Shown here in pieces: positions 1 to 9,200 of a stretch of 64,000 bases of DNA (positions are counted from its first letter, which is position 1; every line of letters begins with the position of its first letter). The position numbers and the translations under genes are program-made. This stretch comes from Siderastrea siderea (Eukaryota > Cnidaria > Anthozoa > Scleractinia > Rhizangiidae). The notes beneath the pieces were generated by a model, which saw only the letters and a list, made by a program, of their open reading frames with translations, had not been told where the DNA came from and searched no databases. The DNA is taken from assembly GCA_964030785.1 (NCBI GenBank), contig OZ034969.1, positions 34,190,601 to 34,254,600 of the forward strand, in the 5' to 3' direction.

Positions 1-1022
1 CATTGACATAATTATGTATATCAGTTGGGGGGATCGTTTACGAGCTTGCCGGTACAGATTGCGTCAAATCACATGCCTAGACCGCATCGCTTATAAACGC
101 GAACCCTTCTAAGTTGCATCATATCCTTCAGTTGGGATTCATCATTCCTTGTCTCCAAGTCTCCGATCTGTTGTCTACAAGGAGTTGAAGTGAGTAGATT
201 ATATTTATTTAGTAACTTCGTCTTTGCTTTTGCTTTAATGAATTGTGAGCCCAGAGTGAGCGGGAAAGAGGACGTCTCTTTTCTTCCCAGGGACCGATTA
301 AGGATTTCTTTTAAAACGATGTAGTTTGCTGGCAACTGTTATTGAACACCTAGGCAGCGCGCGAGTCAATCATGTGCACTTCGGTGGTTTCTTTTCTGTT
401 GCTTTTCCGCTCTTAGTCGAAATTGATAGAATATGTCTGTGACTTTGTGCGTTCACAAAAAGTTTCACATTCTATGCCGAATTTTGTTATTGATACAATA
501 TTATTGGAAATTGGACTTTGTGTCGTACAAGTAAGAGGTGATCATGCTCGTAATTTCAAGTCAAATCTTCCTCGCGCTCGACCTATTTGAAGTAACTCAC
601 TTGATTATTACTCCCCAATTTATGCTCCACTTAGTCCATGCACAATTCCTAATATTTTATGTACCCCCCCCCCCCCCCTGTCCCACTCAGGGAGCTGATA
701 CATAGTTGGGCTGCATTTCCCGCGCTTGTTTACTGGGCGCTAATGATCGCAAACAACCAATGATCTGGAGTAAAAATGGCTGAGGGCAAAGGCCCAAAGC
801 CGGTTTAATCATTAATTTAAATGAAGTAATCATTACAAAATCTTTGAATCACGACAAAAAATTTCCGCCCAGGAAAGGTGAGGGCACAAAAACGCGCCAC
901 ACAGGAAGATCTAGGCCACACAGAAGGCACGTGGACGGGACAAGGGGAGGAGGTGGGGTTCAAAAGAAGCTATGAACCAGCGAAGATGTCGAGAATGAAT
1001 GACTGCCTGGCAGCCAAGGTCA
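1..1022. other. Non-coding stretch, no gene recognised
   Basis: I see no recognisable gene, repeat family or RNA here. The only marked sequence is a run of cytosines near 665-680. Short open frames are present on both strands, but they match no family I know and lack splice context. Confidence 0.5.
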
Positions 1023-1033
1023 TGCGTTTTAAC

Positions 1034-4000
1034 AACCTCGTCCCCAGGGTCTTCTCGGCTTCCAATATGGCGGCAGCTCGGGAGAAGACCCTGGCACACA
1101 GCAGATCACGTGTCTCCAACGAGGATGGAGATGTATTCAAAATGGCGGCTACGGCGAAAAGGGTGAGAAGAACTGGGTACGAGATGCTAAGGTGAAGATA
1201 AACAAAATGGTGGAAAAAGCTGAAGTTCAGTTCAAGAAAAAATAGGAAAAACAGACACGTTTTGCATGTAAGAGTCTTAGGAATACGGCAAAGTGTTAGA
1301 GGTCTTGTTTTTGCTGTTCATTGTTTCTTTTTTGTTATTTTAAAGTTAGGAGTAATGGGTTTGAGCGTACTCTACTGCGGAACTCCGTACCGCTAGTTGA
1401 TTCAATGTTGCTCAAATGAACATATTATATTTTTTATTCATGAGGCTTTAGGCAATAAATTGTCTTATCGTTACATTGTTACAAATCCGTCTTTCTTAAA
1501 TATTGTTATAAATCCGTCCTTCTTAAATTTATATGCTTCAGCTTTAGACTTTTAGAATATATCAGGCTCATATTAAGCTTAAAATATAAATCTTATGGAG
1601 TGAGCTTAGGCCTTAAATAAAACTAGTGCTACAAAATATTTATTCTGCATGGCTTACATCTCTGTGAGTTCAGTGGAAATGACTCATTTATGGAAATGAC
1701 TCGTTAATTTTTGATCTGGCATATTCCTAGGTGCTGCTTTGGAGGCAGTGATAATCATTTTGACTTTGTTGAATTTATTTGTGCCCATTCTTTGCGCTAC
1801 AGTTTTGCTTGTACAGTTGTAGATCTCCAGGGCTTTGTCACTTTCAATATTGTTTTCTTCACTTTAGATTCAGTGAGTCACATTAAACACTAGAACTGAG
1901 GAGATTGTGAGACTGTGAACAATGGAAAAATAAAGCATTTTAACAGTTCTGGGGATAATATTCCCAGGCTTGAAAAACATTTATGCTTAACAACTTTAAT
2001 CAATTGAGTAACCTGCAGCTGGGTGAAGTTTGCAAGTGTTTCAAAAATAGAAATGGGAAAGAGAGGATTGAACTCACCTGAGGGAGTAATACACAAGTGA
2101 TGGAATAGTACACAACTGACGGAGTAATAAACAACTGATGGAATTATCATCCAACTGACTGAGTGTAACACAACTGACCGAGTCTCAGACAACTGACTGG
2201 GTAATACACAACTGATCGAGTAATGCACAACTGACAGAGAAGTACACAACTGACCGAGTAATGCACAACTGATGGGGGAAGTACACAACTGACTGAGTAA
2301 TACATAACTGACAGCATTATCATGCAACCCACTGAATGACACAGAACTGGCAGAAAAATGCACAACTGACCAAGTGATGCACATCTTCCAACTGCAACTT
2401 GCAACATGCAACTTACAGAAAGGTTACACAAGTGACCAAGTAATGCACAACTGACGGGGTAATACACAACTGATAGAATTATCGTACAACTGACCGAGTG
2501 ATACACACAGGACCTTTGCATCAAATTCCCTACTCCTCGGGCAAGGAAAATACATGTAGCCAAATGTCTGAGGTATGCCGGGAGGGGAGGGGGGGATGTT
2601 GAAGATTCGAATTGATCAGCACATAACCTTAAGTTACAAATCCCACTTTTTAGGATGACTCATTATTTCTTTGAACCTCTGTTGTAACTTTTAGTGGATT
2701 TTTGTGGTGTTCTAATTGGATCTGCAAACCCTTTTTATTTGGCTTAGATGGACATGAGAATAGTTTTAAAGTAGAGACATGAGATGGGAAATCATTTTAA
2801 GAGACAATCAAAAACTCTTATGCTCCACATGAGAGCACCCCAGGTTGATAGCAGTCAATTAATATTCCTTTCCTTGTTCTTAACTTTAAGCCCCGATATC
2901 AACAAACATGTTCTCCTCACTATTCTCCGTAAATGTCTTATGGTACTACTTGAGAGAATTCACATAAACGTCCAGAAATTTAATTTTGGGTGGTCATTTC
3001 CTTTATTCTCAGGGCCTGTATGTTTGAACAAGTAGTGATATTGTAAGGAGAAATTAGATATTTGTTTGTCACTACTGGGGCTTAAAGGCCTAACTACAAA
3101 TTCCAATTTCATAACTTCATGAAATCTTTTTCTCTCCTTTTTTTTTACTCTGAAATCCTCTCTTTCCCATTGATTTAAATTTTTCAAACACTTTCAAACT
3201 ACACCCAGATAAGTCAATTGATTGCAGTTGTTAAGCAGAAGATTTTTCAAACCTGGGAATATTATCCCCAGAACTGGTCTAACATGCAAAGAGGACTTTA
3301 TCTATCCACTGTTAAAATGCTTTATTTCTCCATTATTTACAGTCTCACAATCTCTTCAGTTCTAGTATTTACTGAGACTTACTGAAACTAAAGTGTAGAA
3401 AACAATATTGAAAGCGACAAAGCCTGGAGATCTGCAACTGTACAAGCAAAACTGTAGCACAAGGAATGGGCACAAATAAATTCAAGAAAGCCAAAATGAT
3501 GATCACTGCCTCCAAAGCAGCACCTGGAATATGCCAGATCAAAACTTAGTTTAACCAGTCCATACAACACTGCTCTTTTCCCATTCCCTTGCACTTCGTT
3601 AAATCGAGGTTGCACTGTAAACAACCTTAAATAAATAAGTAAGTAAATAAATAAATAAATAGATGAGTCACTTTCTATTAAAGGTCTAAGCTCACTCCAT
3701 AATATATTTAAAGCTTAATCTGAGCCTGATATATTCGAAACGTCTTCAACTGAAGCATATAATTTTAAGAACGACGGATTTATAACAATATTTAAGAAGG
3801 ACGGATTTGTAACAATGTAACGATAAGACAATTTATTGCGTAAAGCGTCATGAATAAAAAATTTAATATGTTCATTTGAGCAACATTGAATCAACTAGCG
3901 GTACGGAGTTCCGCAGTAGAGTACGCTCAAACCCATTACTCCTAACTTTAAAATAACAAAAAAGAAACAATGAACAGCAAAAACAAGACCTCTAACACTT

Positions 4001-4256
4001 TGCCGTATTCCTAAGACTCTTACATGCAAAGTGTCTGTTTTTCCTATTTTTTCTTGAACTGAACTTCAGCTTTTTCCGCCATTTTGTTTATCTTCACCTT
4101 AGCATCTCGTACCCAGTTCTTCTCACCCTTTTCGCCGTAGCCGCCATTTTGAATACATCTCCATCCTCGTTGGAGACACGTGATCTGCTGTGTGCCAGGG
4201 TCTTCTCCCGAGCCACCGCCATTTTGAAAAGCGAGAAGACCCTGGGGACGAGGTTG
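1034..4256. mobile_element. Foldback / Mutator-like element with ~1-kb inverted arms
   Basis: The segment is a giant inverted repeat. The left arm (about 1034-2010) reappears reverse-complemented at about 3210-4256 with few differences. The outer ends read AACCTCGTCCCCAGGG and its complement. The 11-mer TGCGTTTTAAC lies directly outside both ends, at 1023-1033 and 4257-4267, which is a target-site duplication. Long inverted arms with a 9-11 bp duplication are typical of Mutator-like or foldback DNA transposons. No transposase frame was found in the 1.2-kb spacer, so this copy is non-autonomous. Short frames inside the arms are parts of the repeat and not genes. Confidence 0.8.
2050..2515. repeat. 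Minisatellite in the foldback spacer (~17-20 bp units)
   Basis: More than twenty degenerate units built on GTAATRCACAACTGACNGA follow one another here, filling much of the loop between the inverted arms. Overlapping frames on the minus strand encode Ser/Val/Leu-rich repeats only because the unit is iterated. I do not regard them as genes. Confidence 0.75.
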
Positions 4257-4267
4257 TGCGTTTTAAC

Positions 4268-4925
4268 TCCGACAATAGGTAGAGGGGGAGTCAATGCAAT
4301 GAAAATCTCACGCCTCCAAAGCTAGGCCTGCCATGTGTCTTGCATGGTTACATAACAATCATCATTACATAACAATCTCTGTGCGTGACTAATTCAATGC
4401 TCGCAACCAAGGCAACTTAACGAAATAATAGCAGGATGAAAAAACATAAAAATCCTATTCGCCGGCAAATATTCTCTTTTTTCATCAGTATTGTCTAAAT
4501 CAAAGACGGACTTCTACATCGAAAGGTGTGGCTTTCAATTACGTCCTCGGGCTGATTTTCTCCTTCAGTGATATGAATAATAAGTCTTCCGTTAACACTG
4601 GCGGATAATTTAACTTTGGTTTCTTAATTTTCGAACATTTATAGCACCTATCGTGCTGCGTGACAACAAATCTAATTACCACATCCAAATCACGCGTGGA
4701 AAATATCACGAGACTTACAGGTTTTGTGTGACTTGCATGTTTCTGCACGTTTTGCCACGTGACTATTGACATGATAGCAAACCCCGTAAACAAAGTTAGA
4801 ATGATCTAAATCGTTTAATTAACAAGAGGTAACATCTGTAAATAGCGAGCGTAGGGTAAGAATGAACATAAAATGAATAACTACGCATTTACTGTACACA
4901 TAAATGACTACTTACATGTAGTCAG
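4268..4925. other. Non-coding stretch, nothing recognised
   Basis: Unique-looking AT-rich sequence between the foldback element and a palindromic MITE. No supported gene, RNA or repeat. Confidence 0.4.
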
Positions 4926-4970
4926 GGAATACCACAGGTACCCCAAGCTCGATCGTAAGATGAGCGCAGT

Positions 4971-5248
4971 GTTACGCAGCGGTCGAAATATAAGAATTTG
5001 AATGGGGACAGAACGGGTAAATTCTAGGAGCTAAAAATATGAATGGGTACTGAATAAAAATTGCTTACCTTGCCTCGGTTGTGTGTTTTCTGTTTCCTGT
5101 GTGGTTTTTAGAGCATTTCCAGTAAGTTCTAGTCGGAGAGTAACAATGGGACAACATACTGGATCATGGAAATGCTCTATATTTTTAGCTCCTAAAATTT
5201 ACTCGTTCTATCTCCATACAAATCTTTATATTTCGACCGTTGCGTAAC
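4971..5248. mobile_element. Palindromic MITE (~280 bp)
   Basis: The ends are GTTACGCAGCGGTCGAAATA on the left and the near-complement ending TTGCGTAAC on the right. Inverted similarity continues inward (AATTTGAATGGGGAC against its imperfect complement) and may run about 20-40 bp further out on both sides. No coding capacity. Confidence 0.65.
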
Positions 5249-5275
5249 CCTGACGATCATCTTAAGCATGTGGGA

Positions 5276-6234
5276 ATACCTGAGAGGTTGCATAACCAAT
5301 AATATGCCCTTCTATTCTGCGTAGGACATACCTGGTAAAAACAATTGGAAGGTCAGTGGCTGATATACGGATCTAAGGGGAGGTGGGCAAGGTGTCCGAA
5401 CCCCATTCCCATTCGTTTTTTGGCTGATGTTGAAACAATCAAATATATTCACACCTAGCGAAGGGAAACAGAAACCATTCTACCAAGTTTATCAGGAAAT
5501 CTTATCAATTGTTACAAACTGGCTATTCAATCAGAGCTATCAGACCCCTGTCGTTCTTTAGTTTTTGAAGTATCAACCGCAAGTTGTCATTTGCCACCCC
5601 CCCACCCCCTCCCCATCGGACATTCCACGTCCCTCCCCTCAAGGGTGCTTTCGGAAGCTGTGAATTAGCTAATCGACTACTTTTCCTGTTCCATTTCTTT
5701 TCACTATTCGAATCTTCAAGTGTTATCGTGTCTTTATGCAGCCAAAACTATCAGTTCAAGCAATCACCTGAACTTTGACATTCAATAAACTTGTTTCGGT
5801 TGTTTAATCAAAATTGTAACAAAATTCTCGAACCTGATAGGTTTTTAGCCGCTCTAACGTGACAGGGCACGTTTCATGCCTTAAGGGTAATTTGGCAGTA
5901 CACGTGATTTGAAAGAGTTTCTTTATTCGTAAATATAGATAAAAAGTTGTTTTTCGTAACCCCTGAAAAGGTTCAAGCCATAGAGGTATTTTTCTGGGAT
6001 TAAGTTAAAGCTGTAGTATATTGGTCGCAGCACTTTGTGTCGTCCGACTAACTCGGTAATCATATATATGTCATATATCGGTCTCCTCCAGATGAAGAGA
6101 CCGAATTTGTGTCGATCCACTAATTTAACTAACGTTACCATAACTTATTCATTCAAAATTAGTGGATTTATGACGACGAACCAGGCACCAGCATTTAATA
6201 ACTTAACACATTGTATTTCTTTCCTAGTTCAACT
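5276..6234. other. Upstream region of the cysteine-rich peptide gene
   Basis: No coding sequence was recognised. A possible splice acceptor (polypyrimidine then TTCCTAG, ending at 6226) lies eight bases before the start codon at 6235, so an untranslated leader exon may lie in this stretch. I cannot place its donor. Confidence 0.35.
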
Positions 6235-6292
6235 ATGGAGTTTAAGATTTGCGTTTTAGTGATGCTGCTGTCTGTTGTGTGTTATGTGGAAG
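6235..6292 (+). CDS. Exon 1: signal peptide of the cysteine-rich protein
   Basis: Encodes the hydrophobic leader, nineteen codons plus one base, and ends at GAAG|GTGAGA, a good donor. The ATG at 6235 is the only start that gives a signal peptide joined in frame to the next exon. Confidence 0.6.
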
Positions 6293-9200
6293 GTGAGAGG
6301 TATACAAGTTGCAGCCTAGTAAATATTCATTTTTTCATGATTGTACTACCCCTCTAACCGCCCCTCCTCTAAGGAACAAGAGCTACGCTGGAAAATGTAT
6401 CAGGTTTCCTCCATCTTGAAATATGTTGTAGGGAGATATACTAATCTTCCTGGCGTGGGGAGGGGGGGAGGGTCACTTGACCCTTATTTGGGTATATGGG
6501 TCAGCCGCTTAGGGACTGAAACCCTGACCCTATTTATTTCAATAAATTAGCCCTAAAATACCAACCCTGTTTAGGACAACACCCTCCATTTTAGGTCCCT
6601 GATTGAGACATATGACAAAATACACACTCAGTTTCGTCTGTTTTGTTGTATAAGCCATATTTCACGACGACAATCGCGCAACCGTGAATAACAAATTAAG
6701 GACGTCAAGTTCAGACCCCTTTCATGACAAGACGTACGTAAAATTATGCACCCTGTTCAGGACAGGGCCAAAATCTTACCCTGTCCAGCGGCATGTCCCC
6801 ATACAGTCATGTTTCCCCACCATGTTTCATTGCTTTTTATCATTTTTATAGTAAATACTAGGCAATAGTTTAAACAGCCTCCTGTTATACCCATATGCCA
6901 CATAACAACTCGACTTCAAATATATTTTGCCATAATAATCACATTAACTTAGTAAACAACACAACGAAATGAAGTAGAAAACCTGTTTGGTATTAAACAC
7001 TGAAAATTTTATGCTTTTGTTCAGCTGATGGAAAAACCTGCGGCATTCTCTCTGGTTTATGCATTGCCGCAAACCAGGACTGTCCAACACATACGCATCC
7101 GTGTCCTCTACTCAACTACACCTGTTCCAGATCAAACAAGTGCTGCTGCTACAATGATCGGGACAGGGATTCGAGTGAGTAATTAGCGTTCAAAAATAGC
7201 TACAATCATTATGTAAATTAAGACCTGAACGACTGGAATACGTTAGGTTTGTAAGGTCACGTAATATGGTCAAGTGAAAATTCTGTACATAGCACATTCG
7301 TATCCTGGCTTAATTAGATTCTTCAAAGTCATTGCAATGTGATCGATTTTAAGAGAAATCTCGAAATAAAAAGCAAATTTAGCTAAAATTGTGTCATGAA
7401 ATGCCATCTTATTGACAGCAAGTAGTGTTCTTTACCAGCCGCAGTTGTATGGTGGCTTATTCTTTTAAAGAAATTCGTGAAACAGTACAGATTTCCTCGT
7501 ATTATGGAATTTCTGGCGTTTGAGTGGATACGAATTAGCCAGAAATGAAATATTTCTGCGGCACAAGAGCAGGGGGACTGGGGCTGGTTTAGTTGAAGTG
7601 CAGCATGGGTAGAAAGGAGGGCTATATAAGTGACGTAAGTCACGTGGGAGATCATTCTAGGCCGACACCTCGTTCAGCTTACGTTATTTTTAAGTCGTCT
7701 CCTTTGATCGAATTACCACTTGGTCATGCAGGAGGCTGACGTTGTTAAAATTGTTGAGTCGTCAATTGCCAAGAAAAACGAAGGTCTACTAGCTGCTATG
7801 AAATCGATGCTAGATAACTCCTTGGCGGATTTCAAGCGTTCTCATGCGGATACTGCCGATACAGCGCGTATCCAAGCCAAACAGAACTTGCTGCGAAACA
7901 AGTCGAAGTTTGCGAGCAACAGAATGGAACCTTTCGCTTTGACGCCAGTCGCAGCCGCCACTCCTACCCAATTTTTCAGCAACAGTGCAAGACCTATACC
8001 AACAGTTCAGCCTAGGACTCAAACCAAACCGGGTTCCTGTTATACCTGTAACAAGCCAGGACATTAGAGGCCACAGTGTCCTCTCAATCCTACCAAGTTC
8101 CAGTCTGGTCAATGACTAGCTGCCGACCAAGGACAGGTCCAAGGTGTTGTCAATTCTATTTTTGTTTCTAGTAATCTATTTGCGATGATGAAATTTCAGA
8201 TTCAAATCGTTTAGATACCGCAGTCAAAATAAAGTCACCGTTAAATTATGAGTTTACCTCAGGTCAGTCTAGTATTCCTTCGGTTCGTGGTCGTTTGTCT
8301 TTGTTATGACGAATGGGTGAAATTAGGCGCCTCGGGTTTACTTTAAGTGTTGTACGCGACTGTTACAAAATCCCATTTGTGGCTCCCCCACCTCCCAAAG
8401 TTAGTTCTAACATTACTTTTGCGCTTAGGGATAGTCATTTTGTTTCAGAGGCTATTTCTGATTTGTTTCGAACTAAATGTGTTGAGATTTTAGATCATCA
8501 GCCTGATATAGTTAACCCATTTTCTGTCTCGATACAGCCTTCAGGCAAGAAGAGGTTGATTCTTGATTTGAGCCATGTAAATTTGTATGTCTTTAAGCGG
8601 AAATTTAGATGTGTAGATATTTCTGTAGCCCTTCAAATTTTCTGTAAAAGGTTTTATCTTTTTAAGTTCAACCTGAAGTCCGGGTATCATCACGTTGAAA
8701 TTTTTCCTGAACATCGGAAATATTTAGCTTTCTCCTGGGACTTTGGTGATGGTGTAGTTAAGTATTTTCAGTTCACAGTTTTACCTTTTGGCTAGTCATC
8801 GGCGCTTTATTTGTTCACGAAATTACTAACCCCATTTTGACTTCATGGAGGTGTCAGGGAATTCCCATGGCTATTTTTCTTGACGATGGTTTAGGGGGTG
8901 GTGACAATACCAACAAGGATAACATTAACACCTTGATTGTTCGCGCTGATTTGACTAAGTATGGCTTTCTAATTAACGGAGAGAAGTCCCTTTGGGGACC
9001 TGTACAAGTTATTACCTGGCTGGGCACTGTGTTTGACACTTGTCAAGTTTTCATTTCAGTTACTGAACGCAGGATTTCTAAGCTGAAGAGTAGTGTTAAT
9101 GTTATACGTAAGGTTGATCGCAAGACTGTCAAAGTTAGAGATTTAGCCTCTGTGGTAGGCCAAGTCATTTTGCTCACTCCTTGAAAATGTGGCGAGGATT

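Noticed and set aside
878..1195. 105-codon plus-strand ORF, and the matching minus ORF at 4094-4294
   Set aside because: Both are halves of the foldback element's inverted arms. The shared peptide (KMAATAKRVRRTGYEMLR) comes from the repeat.
2050..2515. Regularly spaced short repeats resembling a CRISPR array, and long minus-strand ORFs over them
   Set aside because: The units are contiguous degenerate minisatellite copies without unique spacers, in a eukaryotic genome. The ORFs are translations of the repeat.
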